NCBI RefSeq assembly: GCF_002709775.1
Contig: NZ_PAQR01000023.1
Location: 1-35,809 of the forward strand
DNA: 35,809 nt
Source of the DNA: Thalassospira sp.
GTDB lineage: Bacteria; Pseudomonadota; Alphaproteobacteria; Rhodospirillales; Thalassospiraceae
Reading direction: 5' to 3'
Made by a program: the position numbers and the translations under genes. Below, piece after piece: positions 8,431 to 17,103 of the stretch; within the stretch, counting starts at the first letter, position 1, and the number at the start of each line of letters is the position of its first letter. The notes under the pieces are model-generated. The model saw only the letters and a program-made list of their open reading frames with translations. It made no database searches and was not told the DNA's origin.

Positions 8431-9749
8431 GTCCCGCAATCCGCGCCAAGGGCGCAGGTAAAAAGGCCTTCATCAATGCCCGCTTGCTTGATCCGGTCAA
8501 ACAGACCGATGAAAAAGGCGGCCTCCTGATCGAAGATGACACCATTCTTAAAAGCGGCCCGGACATTACCGAGAGCACGGTTCCCGATGGCTTTGAGATC
8601 ATCGACCTTGGTGGCGCGTGTCTGGCACCCGGCCTCGTCGATATGCGCGCCCAGTTGCGCGAGCCGGGATTTGAGCATCAGGAAACCATCGAAACGGCAG
8701 GCAAGTCGGCGGCCATCGGTGGGGTCACCACCATCATTGCCCTTCCCAATACCGATCCGGTGATTGATGACGTCGCGGGCGTGGAATTCATCGCCCGGCG
8801 TGCGCGCAAGGTTGGTCTGGCGAAGGTATTTGTCTATGGCGCGGTGTCCAAGGGCATCGAAGGCCAGGAAATCACCGAAATGGGCCTGCTGCATCAGGCC
8901 GGTGCTGTTGCCTTCTGCGATGGCGTCAAAACCATTGCCAGCGCACGTCTGCTGCGTCAGGCACTGGCATATTCGACGTTTTTTGACGGCATGATCGTTC
9001 AGCATCCCGAAGAGCCGGAGCTTTCCAAGGGTGCGTCGATGAACAGTGGTGAACTCGCCACACGCCTTGGCCTTTCGGGTGTTTCGCCACTGGCTGAAGT
9101 CATTCAGATTGAACGCGACCTGCGCCTTGTTGAAATGACGGGCGGGCGTCTGCATTTCGCCCATATCTCGACCGGGGAATCGGTTGAGGTCATTCGTAAG
9201 GCCAAGAAACGTGGTCTTAAAGTCACCTGCGATACGGCCCCGCCCTATTTTGCGCTAAATGAAAATGCGGTTTCGGATTACCGAACCTTTGCCAAGCTTT
9301 CTCCGCCGCTGCGATCCGAAGATGATCGTCAGGCAATTGTTGCGGGCTTGGCCGACGGCACGATTGATGCCATCGCATCGGATCACAACCCGCAAGATGC
9401 CGATTCCAAGCGCCTACCCTTTGCACAGGCCGCCGCCGGTGCAGTCGGATTTGAAACGCTGCTTCCGATGGCGCTGGAACTTTATCACAACGGGCATATG
9501 TCGCTTCTTAATGTGATTACCAAGCTTACCCGAATTCCCGCGGAACTGGTCCGCATCAAAGGTGCCGGAACCTTGAGCGAAGGAACAGCGGCCGATCTTG
9601 TGATCTTTGATCCGGATCGCCCGTGGAAAGTGGATCCCTACCAGTTCCATTCGAAATCGAAAAACTCACCGTTTGATGGCCGTTTGACGCAGGGTCGCGT
9701 CCTGCGCACCTTTATTGATGGTCGCGAAGTCTTCTCGGAAGGTGCCTGA
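8427..9749 (+). CDS. pyrC: Dihydroorotase-like protein, probably non-catalytic (PyrC' / PyrX type)
   Basis: A 440-residue amidohydrolase-fold protein of the class I dihydroorotase family, overlapping pyrB by four bases. The family scaffold is clear ('LAPGLVDM', '[11 protein letters not shown]', '[15 protein letters not shown]', '[16 protein letters not shown]', '[11 protein letters not shown]'), but key metal and active-site residues are lost. The HxH motif after 'VDM' is R74-A-Q76, the usual TPHH is APPY (271-274), and the FxDDG and HCED motifs are 'AFCDGVK' and 'QHPEEPEL'. H246 and the SDH motif (D319) remain. Such degenerate homologues next to pyrB are known, for example in Pseudomonas, where PyrC' is needed for aspartate carbamoyltransferase assembly. 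An active dihydroorotase would then be encoded elsewhere. Automatic annotation will probably call it dihydroorotase. Confidence 0.9.
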   Translation: MSPAIRAKGAGKKAFINARLLDPVKQTDEKGGLLIEDDTILKSGPDITESTVPDGFEIIDLGGACLAPGLVDMRAQLREPGFEHQETIETAGKSAAIGGVTTIIALPNTDPVIDDVAGVEFIARRARKVGLAKVFVYGAVSKGIEGQEITEMGLLHQAGAVAFCDGVKTIASARLLRQALAYSTFFDGMIVQHPEEPELSKGASMNSGELATRLGLSGVSPLAEVIQIERDLRLVEMTGGRLHFAHISTGESVEVIRKAKKRGLKVTCDTAPPYFALNENAVSDYRTFAKLSPPLRSEDDRQAIVAGLADGTIDAIASDHNPQDADSKRLPFAQAAAGAVGFETLLPMALELYHNGHMSLLNVITKLTRIPAELVRIKGAGTLSEGTAADLVIFDPDRPWKVDPYQFHSKSKNSPFDGRLTQGRVLRTFIDGREVFSEGA

Positions 9750-9750
9750 A

Positions 9751-10401
9751 ATGGAACTTGATGCCACCTACAAGGCAATGTTGATGTCGCTTCAGGTCGC
9801 AACGGTTTGCGGATACCTGCTGGGTTCCATCCCGTTTGGTCTTGTCCTGACAAGAATGGCCGGGCTTGGTGATATTCGTCAGATCGGGTCTGGCAATATC
9901 GGTGCGACCAACGTTCTGCGCACCGGACGCAAAGGCCTTGCCCTTCTGACTCTGATCGGGGATGCGGGCAAAGGTGCGTTTGCGGCCTTGCTGTTCACCC
10001 ATCTTTATGGTGCCGAGCAAGGCATCTTTGCCGGTGGGGCTGCAGTACTTGGTCACATGTTCCCGATCTGGCTGCGGTTTAAAGGCGGCAAAGGGGTTGC
10101 AACGACCCTTGGCACACTAGCAGCCGTTAACTGGATCATGGGCCTTTGTGCGGCCCTGACTTGGCTTGTGATGGCGCTGATATTCCGTATTTCATCGCTT
10201 TCGGCTTTGATTGCGATGATCGCAGCCCCGCTGGCGGCGTTCTTTATCGCCAATGATCCGGGTGCAGGTTGGCTTGGTGTGTTTCTTGCCGCGATTGTCT
10301 GGCTTGCCCATCACGCCAATATCGGTCGCTTGCTGCGCGGTGAAGAACCCAAGATCGGCCAGAAGAAAAAACAGGCTGACGAAGAAACGCCAGCGTCCTA
10401 G
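9751..10401 (+). CDS. plsY: Glycerol-3-phosphate acyltransferase PlsY
   Basis: Inner-membrane enzyme that transfers an acyl group from acyl phosphate to glycerol 3-phosphate, giving lysophosphatidic acid, the first step of phospholipid synthesis; 216 residues. Family motifs are visible: 'LLGSIPFGLVLTRMAG', 'DIRQIGSGNIGATNVLR' (about 41-57), 'GDAGKG' (70-75) and 'GHMFPIWLRFKGGKGVAT'. Several hydrophobic segments fit the multi-pass membrane topology. The frame is open from 9715, but the ATG at 9751 has a GGAAGG ribosome-binding site and starts one base after the pyrC stop, so it is the likely start and is coupled to pyrBC. The C-terminus is a short charged cytoplasmic tail. Confidence 0.95.
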   Translation: MELDATYKAMLMSLQVATVCGYLLGSIPFGLVLTRMAGLGDIRQIGSGNIGATNVLRTGRKGLALLTLIGDAGKGAFAALLFTHLYGAEQGIFAGGAAVLGHMFPIWLRFKGGKGVATTLGTLAAVNWIMGLCAALTWLVMALIFRISSLSALIAMIAAPLAAFFIANDPGAGWLGVFLAAIVWLAHHANIGRLLRGEEPKIGQKKKQADEETPAS

Positions 10402-10435
10402 GCCCAGACCGCCCCTTCGAATAGCTTGACGAAAG

Positions 10436-10464
10436 AACGCCCGGATGATCACAATCCGGGCGTT
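10436..10464. repeat. Perfect 11-bp stem-loop directly before the dprA ATG
   Basis: Arms AACGCCCGGAT (10436-10446) and ATCCGGGCGTT (10454-10464) with a seven-base loop. The right arm touches the ATG at 10465, the likely dprA start. A T-run (CATTTTT) follows four bases after the arm, so this may be an imperfect terminator for plsY. If dprA is read from the same message, the hairpin would instead block the ribosome-binding region. Confidence 0.65.
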
Positions 10465-11742
10465 ATGCATTTTTCCGACCAACAACCAAAGCGATTATCA
10501 CAATCGGAACGCCTCGCACGGATGCGGTTGGCGCGTAGCGCCAATGTTGGTCCGGTTACATTCCGTAAAATGCTTGAACGGTTTGGCTCTGGCCGTAATG
10601 CGATTGATGCCCTGCCCGAGCTCATTGCCCATACCAAAACAACCCGGCAGATCAAGCTCGCCACCCGTGATGAGACGGTTGCAGAAATCGAGACGGCCAA
10701 GACGTGCGGGGCAAAACCGATCATATTTGGCGATCCGGAGTACCCGGCATTGCTAGCCCGAATTGATGACGCCCCAGCTTATTTTTATGCCATCGGACGG
10801 ATCGAATTATTGACCAAAACCGCCATTGGCATTGTTGGCGCGCGCAATGCATCGGCAACAGGATGCGGCTTCGCGCGTAAAATCAGCCATGAATTGGTAA
10901 ATGCGGGCTATGTCGTTGTATCGGGCATGGCACGCGGCATTGATGGCGCGGCACATAGCGCCGCCCTGCAAACCAACGGCAATGCGGTTGGCGGGACCAT
11001 TGCGGTTCTGGGCGGCGGTGTTGATGTGGTGTACCCGCGCGAACATCAGGACCTTTACGAAAAGCTTTGTGATCAGGGCTGCGTGATTTCGGAAATGCCG
11101 CCGGGCCTCAAACCGCAGGCGCGGCATTTTCCAAGGCGTAACCGGATCATTTCCGGGCTGTCTTTCGGCACGGTGGTGATTGAGGCCGGACGCAATTCAG
11201 GGTCATTGATCACCGCGCGCTTTGCTGCAGAACAGGGTCGTGACGTCTTTGCGGTTCCGGGATCCCCGACCGATCCACGCGCGGCCGGTCCAAACAGTCT
11301 GATCCGTGATGGTGCGATCCTGTGCGACTCTGCCGACGTTATTCTTGATGCTGTTCGTGTGGCCGAGCAGAACAGCCATCTGTTTGAACGAATTCACACC
11401 TTTAATACAGACGCCCGAACAACAGACCACGAAACGACAGCTGCATCCTATGGCGACATCCTGGCATCCCTTGAACAGGACGCCATCATGTTAGACGGAA
11501 AGAAAGCAGATCAAACCATTGATTTAAAAGAATTCCCACTAGAAGAAGATGACTGTGACGGCGTCCTTAAAGAGAGCGAAAAACTGTTCGATTTGCTTTC
11601 GCCTACCCCCCTGTTGATTGATGAACTCATCCGTACGTCGGACTTGCCCGCCGAGCAGGTTTCGACAATTTTGATTGAACTCGAACTTGCAGGAAGGGTT
11701 GAACGTCACCCCGGAAATAGGGTATCGCGTATCGCCAAATGA
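10465..11742 (+). CDS. dprA: DNA-processing protein DprA
   Basis: Binds incoming single-stranded DNA and loads RecA during natural transformation; also common in bacteria not known to be competent. 425 residues from the ATG at 10465 (the frame is open from a TTG at 10426). An N-terminal helix-hairpin/SAM-like region ('RLARSANVGPVTFRKMLERFG') precedes the Rossmann core: 'GIVGARNASATGCGFARKIS', 'VVSGMARGIDGAAHSAAL', 'AVLGGGVDVVYPREH', 'FPRRNRIISGLS', 'VIEAGRNSGSLITARFAAEQGRDVFAVPG' and 'GPNSLIRDGA'. A C-terminal winged-helix (DML1-type) domain ('PLLIDELIRTSDLPAEQVSTILIELELAGRVERHPG') follows a low-complexity acidic linker. No standard ribosome-binding site is visible for the ATG, which abuts a hairpin. 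Confidence 0.95.
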   Translation: MHFSDQQPKRLSQSERLARMRLARSANVGPVTFRKMLERFGSGRNAIDALPELIAHTKTTRQIKLATRDETVAEIETAKTCGAKPIIFGDPEYPALLARIDDAPAYFYAIGRIELLTKTAIGIVGARNASATGCGFARKISHELVNAGYVVVSGMARGIDGAAHSAALQTNGNAVGGTIAVLGGGVDVVYPREHQDLYEKLCDQGCVISEMPPGLKPQARHFPRRNRIISGLSFGTVVIEAGRNSGSLITARFAAEQGRDVFAVPGSPTDPRAAGPNSLIRDGAILCDSADVILDAVRVAEQNSHLFERIHTFNTDARTTDHETTAASYGDILASLEQDAIMLDGKKADQTIDLKEFPLEEDDCDGVLKESEKLFDLLSPTPLLIDELIRTSDLPAEQVSTILIELELAGRVERHPGNRVSRIAK

Positions 11743-11801
11743 GAGTCGCGTCGGATATGGATGTGACAAATATTGTTGTGATTTGCCGCAATTTGCGCAA
11801 T

Positions 11802-11831
11802 TTGATCTGAAAAACAGCGACACACTATAAT
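11802..11831 (+). promoter_or_regulatory. Predicted sigma-70-type promoter of topA
   Basis: TTGATC (11802-11807), 18-base spacer, TATAAT (11826-11831). Transcription would start at about 11838, which argues against the upstream GTG in the same frame and for the ATG at 11913, with a leader of about 75 bases. Confidence 0.6.
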
Positions 11832-11912
11832 ATATGTGTGCAGAACTTCAGGTTACTGACCACGCAGCATAATGACCGCCTTCGGGCGCAAGAACCGGAC
11901 ACGAAAAACGTA

Positions 11913-14543
11913 ATGAATCTTGTCATCGTCGAATCCCCGGCCAAAGCCAAGACGATCAACAAATACCTCGGTGACGATTATAAGGTACTGGCCTCATTCG
12001 GTCATATCCGCGATCTGCCGTCCAAGGATGGCTCGGTCGATACCGACAACGACTTTTCGATGGTCTGGGAAACAGATGGCCGTTCGGAAAAGCAGATCCG
12101 TGAAATTGCCTCTGCGGCGCGTGACTCCGACACCATTTTCCTCGCGACTGACCCGGATCGCGAAGGTGAAGCCATTTCCTGGCATATTCTTGAAGTTCTC
12201 GAGCAGAAAAAATTGCTCCGCGGCCGCGATGTCCATCGCGTCGTGTTCCACGAGATCACCAAGAAGGCCGTAACCGAAGCAATTGCCAACCCGCGCGAAC
12301 TCAATCAGGAACTGGTTGATGCTTACCTCGCGCGGCGTGCGCTGGATTATCTTGTTGGCTTTAACCTGTCACCGGTTCTGTGGCGTAAACTGCCGGGTTC
12401 CCGGTCGGCTGGACGCGTGCAGTCTGTGGCACTGCGTCTGATCTGCGAACGCGAAATCGAGATCGAGGCTTTCAAACCTGACGAATACTGGTCGCTTGAA
12501 GCCGGTTTTGCCGTGCCGGAAGGCCAGTTTTCCGCTCGCCTCACCCACCTGAATGGTGAAAAGCTCGACAAGCTTGCATTGGGCGATGAAAACGCTGCCA
12601 AGGTCGCCAAGGAAAAGGTGGAAAGCCGCAGCTACACCGTTTCCAAGGTCGAGCGCAAAGACGTCAAACGTCGTCCGCAGCCGCCTTTCACCACGTCAAC
12701 CCTGCAGCAGGAAGCGTCGCGTAAGCTTGGCTTTGGTGCCAAGCGCACCATGCAACTTGCCCAGCGCCTGTATGAAGGTGTTGATATCGGTGGTGAGACG
12801 GTCGGTCTGATTACCTATATGCGTACTGACGCCGTGGTCCTGTCACAGGAAGCCCTGGCAGCAGCGCGCCGCCTGATCGGCAAGGATTACGGTGACGAGT
12901 ATCTTCCGAGCTCCGCACGCAGCTTTGCCAACAAGGCCAAGAACGCGCAGGAAGCCCACGAGGCGGTCCGTCCGACCGACCTGTTCCGTCGCCCGGAACA
13001 GGTTTCGCGTCATCTCGATAAGGACCAGCTGGCCCTTTACACCCTGATCTGGAAACGGACCGTCGCCTGCCAGATGGAAGATGCCCGCTTTGATCAGGTA
13101 GCTGTTGATCTGTCATCGAATGACAATCACGTGGTCCTGCGTGCCAATGGTTCGGTTGTGAAGTTTGATGGCTTTCTGAAGCTTTATCAGGAAGGCAAGG
13201 ATGACGAGGCCGAAGACGAAAAGGATCGTCGTCTGCCGCCGCTAAAAGAGGGCCAGAAGCCCGATCTTGGCAAGGTCAGCATCGACCAACACTTCACCCA
13301 GCCCCCACCCCGCTATACCGAGGCAAGTCTGGTCAAGAAGATGGAAGAGCTCGGCATTGGCCGTCCGTCGACTTATGCATCGATCATTTCGGTCCTGCAG
13401 GATCGAAACTATGTCTTGCTCGAACGGCGTCGTTTTGTCGCACAGGATCGTGGTCGTTTGGTCACAGCATTCCTGTCGAAATTCTTTGAACGCTATGTGC
13501 AATACAACTTCACTGCGGATCTGGAAAACCAGCTTGATGAAATCTCGATGGGCAAGCTTGCCTGGAAAGAGGTTCTCAGAGATTTCTGGAAATCGTTCAA
13601 AGGCAATGTCGACGAAGCCAAGGAACTCAAGATAACCGATGTCCTTGATGCGCTTCAGGTAATGCTGGAAAACTACCTGTTCCCGACGCGCGAAGACGGA
13701 ACAGACCCGCATAAATGCCCGAAATGCTCGGATGGTCAGTTGAGCCTCAAGCTGGGTAAGTTTGGCGCCTTCCTTGGCTGCTCGAACTATCCGGAATGCA
13801 ACTATACCCGTCCGCTGGTTGCCAATGAAAACGGTGCGGACTCCGAACTCGACTCTGGGCCAAAGGTTCTTGGCATCGACAAGGAGACCGGCAAGGAAAT
13901 CACCCTGCGCAAAGGTCCGTACGGCGTTTACGTCCAGCTTGGCGAGGAAGAGGAAGTCGAAGGCAAGAACGGCAAGCCCAAAAAGGTCAAACCAAAGCGC
14001 ACCTCCCTACCCAAGGGCCTGGAACCGTCTGTCGTTGATCTGACCAAGGCCGAGGAACTCCTGACCTTGCCACGCGTTGTCGGGATCTACCCCGAAACCG
14101 GCGAAGAAATGAAAGCCAATATTGGCCGCTTTGGCCCGTATGTTCAGGCGGGCAGTATCTTTGCGTCGCTCAAGGCCGATGATGATGTTCTGACGATTGG
14201 TGAAAACCGCGCGATCACATTGATTGCGGACAAGCGCGAAAAGGCAGGCAAGGAAATCGGCAAGCACCCGGATGACGGTGAACCGATCTTTGTCGCAGTC
14301 GGGCGCTGGGGACCGTTCGTCAAACACAAGAAAACCATTGCCAATATCCGCGATGTCGAACGCGATGACATCACCCTTGAAATGGCGATAAAGGCCATCA
14401 AGGAAAAAGAAGCCAAATCGGGCAAGACCACGAAGGCTTCTGCGAAAAAGACGGCGACCAAAAAGGCGCCTGCCAAAAAGAAAACCGCTGCGAAGAAACC
14501 AGCAGCGAAAAAGACAACCACGAAAAAGGCGGCGGCGAACTAA
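11913..14543 (+). CDS. topA: DNA topoisomerase I (type IA, omega protein)
   Basis: Relaxes negative supercoils through a transient 5'-phosphotyrosine break; 876 residues. The toprim domain begins at the N-terminus ('MNLVIVESPAKAKTINKYLG', Glu at 7) with the acidic motif 'TDPDREGEAISWH'. The active-site tyrosine is Y302 in 'LITYMRTDA'. One four-Cys zinc ribbon ('CPKCSDGQLSLKLGKFGAFLGCSNYPEC') is followed by several C-terminal topoisomerase repeats ('GRFGPYVQ', 'GRWGPFVKH'). The last 45 residues are a Lys/Ala/Thr-rich histone H1-like tail. I choose the ATG at 11913 because it begins the conserved fold and lies downstream of the promoter at 11802; the frame is open from a GTG at 11838. A terminator overlaps the stop codon. 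Confidence 0.97.
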   Translation: MNLVIVESPAKAKTINKYLGDDYKVLASFGHIRDLPSKDGSVDTDNDFSMVWETDGRSEKQIREIASAARDSDTIFLATDPDREGEAISWHILEVLEQKKLLRGRDVHRVVFHEITKKAVTEAIANPRELNQELVDAYLARRALDYLVGFNLSPVLWRKLPGSRSAGRVQSVALRLICEREIEIEAFKPDEYWSLEAGFAVPEGQFSARLTHLNGEKLDKLALGDENAAKVAKEKVESRSYTVSKVERKDVKRRPQPPFTTSTLQQEASRKLGFGAKRTMQLAQRLYEGVDIGGETVGLITYMRTDAVVLSQEALAAARRLIGKDYGDEYLPSSARSFANKAKNAQEAHEAVRPTDLFRRPEQVSRHLDKDQLALYTLIWKRTVACQMEDARFDQVAVDLSSNDNHVVLRANGSVVKFDGFLKLYQEGKDDEAEDEKDRRLPPLKEGQKPDLGKVSIDQHFTQPPPRYTEASLVKKMEELGIGRPSTYASIISVLQDRNYVLLERRRFVAQDRGRLVTAFLSKFFERYVQYNFTADLENQLDEISMGKLAWKEVLRDFWKSFKGNVDEAKELKITDVLDALQVMLENYLFPTREDGTDPHKCPKCSDGQLSLKLGKFGAFLGCSNYPECNYTRPLVANENGADSELDSGPKVLGIDKETGKEITLRKGPYGVYVQLGEEEEVEGKNGKPKKVKPKRTSLPKGLEPSVVDLTKAEELLTLPRVVGIYPETGEEMKANIGRFGPYVQAGSIFASLKADDDVLTIGENRAITLIADKREKAGKEIGKHPDDGEPIFVAVGRWGPFVKHKKTIANIRDVERDDITLEMAIKAIKEKEAKSGKTTKASAKKTATKKAPAKKKTAAKKPAAKKTTTKKAAAN

Positions 14544-14560
14544 TCGCCGCCTTCCTTTTC
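14531..14560 (+). terminator. Rho-independent terminator overlapping the topA stop
   Basis: Arms GGCGGCGA (14531-14538) and TCGCCGCC (14544-14551), five-base loop containing the TAA stop, followed by TTCCTTTTC. The left arm is part of the topA coding sequence, and rnr starts only 48 bases after the stop. It probably allows partial read-through into rnr. Confidence 0.7.
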
Positions 14561-14591
14561 TCTGGAATACCGATGAAAGGACGCCGCAAAG

Positions 14592-17024
14592 TTGGCGAAC
14601 GACACAGAAGACAAAAAACACTTCCCGACCAAGGAAGAGATTATCGAGTTTATCGATATGAGCCCGACACCTGTCGGCAAGCGCGAGATTGCGCGCGCCT
14701 TTAATATCAAGGGCGCGGCCAAGATCGAGCTCAAGAAGATCCTGAAAGACCTGAAAATTGGCGGCGATGTCGTCAAGGGTCGCCGGCGCTTTGACAAGCC
14801 GGACCGCCTGCCACCGGTTGAGGTTCTTGAAATCACCGGCATTGATGATGACGGCGAAGTTCTGGCCAAGCCGAATGTCTGGAAGCACGACTATGACCCG
14901 CCGCTGATCGTGGTGAAATCGATCCGCCGTGGCGGACCGAGTGCGCCGGGCATTGGCGACAAGATTTTGGCCAAGCTGCGCTATACCGGCAAGCATACCT
15001 ACGAAGCCAGCATCATGCGGGTCCTTGGAAGCGGCCCACAGCGCGTCTTGGGGCTTTATCGTCCCAATGAACGCGAAGGTCGCGTTGTACCTACAGACCG
15101 CAAGGATAGCGGCGAGATCGCCGTCCCGCTTGATGATCATCCCGATCTTGAAAGCGGTGCGCTGGTTCTGACCGAAATCCTGCCGGGCAAGCATTTCGGA
15201 TTGCGCAAGGGCCGGATCACCGAGGTCCTTGGCAACATCAACGAACCGAAATCGATCAGCCTGGTGTCGATCCATGCGCGCGGCATTCCGTTTGAATTCC
15301 CGCCCGAGGTCGAACTTCAGGCACGCGAATCCAAGGCCACCCCGCTGGGCAAACGCACCGATCTGCGTGACATCCCGCTGGTGACTATTGACGGCGCTGA
15401 TGCGCGCGACTTTGACGATGCCGTCTGGGCCGAAGCCGATCCGGACCCGGCCAACGAAGGCGGTTGGCACATCATGGTCGCGATTGCCGATGTGTCCTGG
15501 TATGTGCGCCCGGGCGATGCTCTTGACCGTGAAGCGGTCAAACGTGGCAATAGTTGCTATTTCCCGGATCGCGTCGTACCGATGTTGCCGTTTGAGCTTT
15601 CTAACGGTTGGTGCTCGTTGGTTCCGCACGAAGATCGCGGCTGTATGGCGGTTGAGATGTGGCTTGATAAGCATGGCCACAAACTGCGCCATAAATTCTG
15701 CCGTGGTATGATGAAATCCGCCGCCCGCCTGACCTATGATCAGGTCCAGCGTGCGATGGATGGCCAGCCTGATGACACCACCGGCCCGTTGGTCGATACG
15801 ATCATCAAACCGCTTTACGGCGCCTATAACGCGTTCCTCGAAGCCCGCAAAAAGCGTGGCGTGCTGGAGCTTGATGTTCCCGAACGCAAGATCGAGCTGA
15901 ATGATCAGGGCCAGATCGTCGCCATTGCACCGCGTGCGCGCTTTGACAGCCACAAGCTGATCGAAGAATTCATGATCGCGGCCAACGTCTGTGCGGCCGA
16001 GGAACTTGAACGCATCAAGCAACCTTGCATGTATCGTATCCACGATGCACCGAGCGAGGAAAAGCTTGAAGCGCTGCATGAGTTCCTTGAAGGCGCAGGT
16101 TATAAGCTGAACAAGGCATCGGTTCTGCGTCCGCGTGATTTCAACCGGATTCTTGAACTTGCCAAGGACACGCCAGAGGCCGAACTGATCAACACCGTGG
16201 TGTTGCGCAGTCAGTCACAGGCGATGTATAGCCCCGATAATATCGGGCACTTCGGTCTCGCTCTTAAGAAATATGCGCACTTTACCTCTCCGATCCGTCG
16301 TTATGCGGACCTTCTGGTCCATCGCGCCCTGATCGCCGGCCTCAAGCTTGGTGAAGGCGGATTGACGCCCGAAGAAGGCGAACGGTTCGAGCAGATTGGC
16401 GAGGATATCTCAGGCACCGAACGACGGGCGGCCATGGCCGAACGCGATGCAGTTGACCGCTATGTCGCGGCCTATATGTCCGACAAGGTTGGCGCAGAGT
16501 TCCCGGGCAAGATTTCCGGGGTTACGCATTTCGGTCTGTTCATATCGCTGAACGAAACCGGTGCGGACGGGTTGGTTCCGATATCCACCCTGCCCGATGA
16601 TTATTACATCCATGACGCGGCAAGCCACGCGCTGGTCGGCCAAAACCGGGGCAAGAAGTTCCAGCTGGGTGATTCTGTTGTCGTGCGTATTGCCGATGCT
16701 GATGCCGCCACAGGGTCTTTGGCCCTGCGCCTGGCCGAGCACGCCGAAATCACCGCACGCGACCTGATCGAACGGCCGCGCGGTCGACGTGGCTCTGGCA
16801 AGCGCCGCGGCAGCCCCGGTGATCGCAGCCACCGTCATGGCAGCAAGCCCGGCTTCCGATCCGGTCCACGTGACGCCAATGGCCCCGGTGGTTCATCCGC
16901 CACCAAGTCAAAAGGCAAGAAAGCCGGGGCCAAGAAAAAGACCACGCCGAAAAAGCAGCGCAAGCTGGTGGCGTCCAACCGGGCGTCGCGTAACGCGGCA
17001 AAACAGGGTCCTAAATCGGATTGA
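14592..17024 (+). CDS. rnr: Ribonuclease R (3'-5' exoribonuclease)
   Basis: Processive 3'-5' exoribonuclease that degrades structured RNA; 810 residues, the usual length. In order: an N-terminal winged-helix domain ('FPTKEEIIEFIDMSPTPVGKREIARAFNIKG'), cold-shock OB folds, the RNB catalytic domain with 'IDGADARDFDDAVW' (acidic metal ligands) and 'TSPIRRYADLLVHRAL', an S1 RNA-binding domain ('GKISGVTHFGLFISLNETGADGLVPIS'), and a basic Arg/Lys/Gly-rich C-terminal tail from about residue 735. The start is TTG at 14592 with an AAAGGA element about 11 bases upstream. It lies just after the topA terminator and ends at a strong terminator of its own. Confidence 0.96.
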   Translation: MANDTEDKKHFPTKEEIIEFIDMSPTPVGKREIARAFNIKGAAKIELKKILKDLKIGGDVVKGRRRFDKPDRLPPVEVLEITGIDDDGEVLAKPNVWKHDYDPPLIVVKSIRRGGPSAPGIGDKILAKLRYTGKHTYEASIMRVLGSGPQRVLGLYRPNEREGRVVPTDRKDSGEIAVPLDDHPDLESGALVLTEILPGKHFGLRKGRITEVLGNINEPKSISLVSIHARGIPFEFPPEVELQARESKATPLGKRTDLRDIPLVTIDGADARDFDDAVWAEADPDPANEGGWHIMVAIADVSWYVRPGDALDREAVKRGNSCYFPDRVVPMLPFELSNGWCSLVPHEDRGCMAVEMWLDKHGHKLRHKFCRGMMKSAARLTYDQVQRAMDGQPDDTTGPLVDTIIKPLYGAYNAFLEARKKRGVLELDVPERKIELNDQGQIVAIAPRARFDSHKLIEEFMIAANVCAAEELERIKQPCMYRIHDAPSEEKLEALHEFLEGAGYKLNKASVLRPRDFNRILELAKDTPEAELINTVVLRSQSQAMYSPDNIGHFGLALKKYAHFTSPIRRYADLLVHRALIAGLKLGEGGLTPEEGERFEQIGEDISGTERRAAMAERDAVDRYVAAYMSDKVGAEFPGKISGVTHFGLFISLNETGADGLVPISTLPDDYYIHDAASHALVGQNRGKKFQLGDSVVVRIADADAATGSLALRLAEHAEITARDLIERPRGRRGSGKRRGSPGDRSHRHGSKPGFRSGPRDANGPGGSSATKSKGKKAGAKKKTTPKKQRKLVASNRASRNAAKQGPKSD

Positions 17025-17048
17025 TCCGATGGATCCCCACAAAACACC

Positions 17049-17078
17049 AAAGGCGGCCGATCTGGCCGCCTTTTCTTT
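17049..17078 (+). terminator. Rho-independent terminator of rnr
   Basis: Arms AAAGGCGGCC (17049-17058) and GGCCGCCTTT (17064-17073) with a five-base loop, followed by TCTTTTC. It lies 25 bases after the rnr stop and before the convergent HPt gene. Confidence 0.85.
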
Positions 17079-17103
17079 TCGATACCGAGTTTCCGGCAAA
17101 TGC

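Noticed and set aside
7369..8439. 356-codon minus-strand frame opposite pyrB
   Set aside because: Shadow of pyrB, whose active-site motifs are all intact on the other strand.
11838..11912. 25-codon N-terminal extension of topA from a GTG
   Set aside because: The predicted promoter places the transcription start at about 11838, and the conserved protein starts at the ATG at 11913.
14007..16079. 690-codon open frame on the minus strand across the end of topA and most of rnr
   Set aside because: It lies wholly opposite two well-supported genes, shows no recognisable domains and has an Arg/Phe/His-rich composition typical of an antisense shadow.
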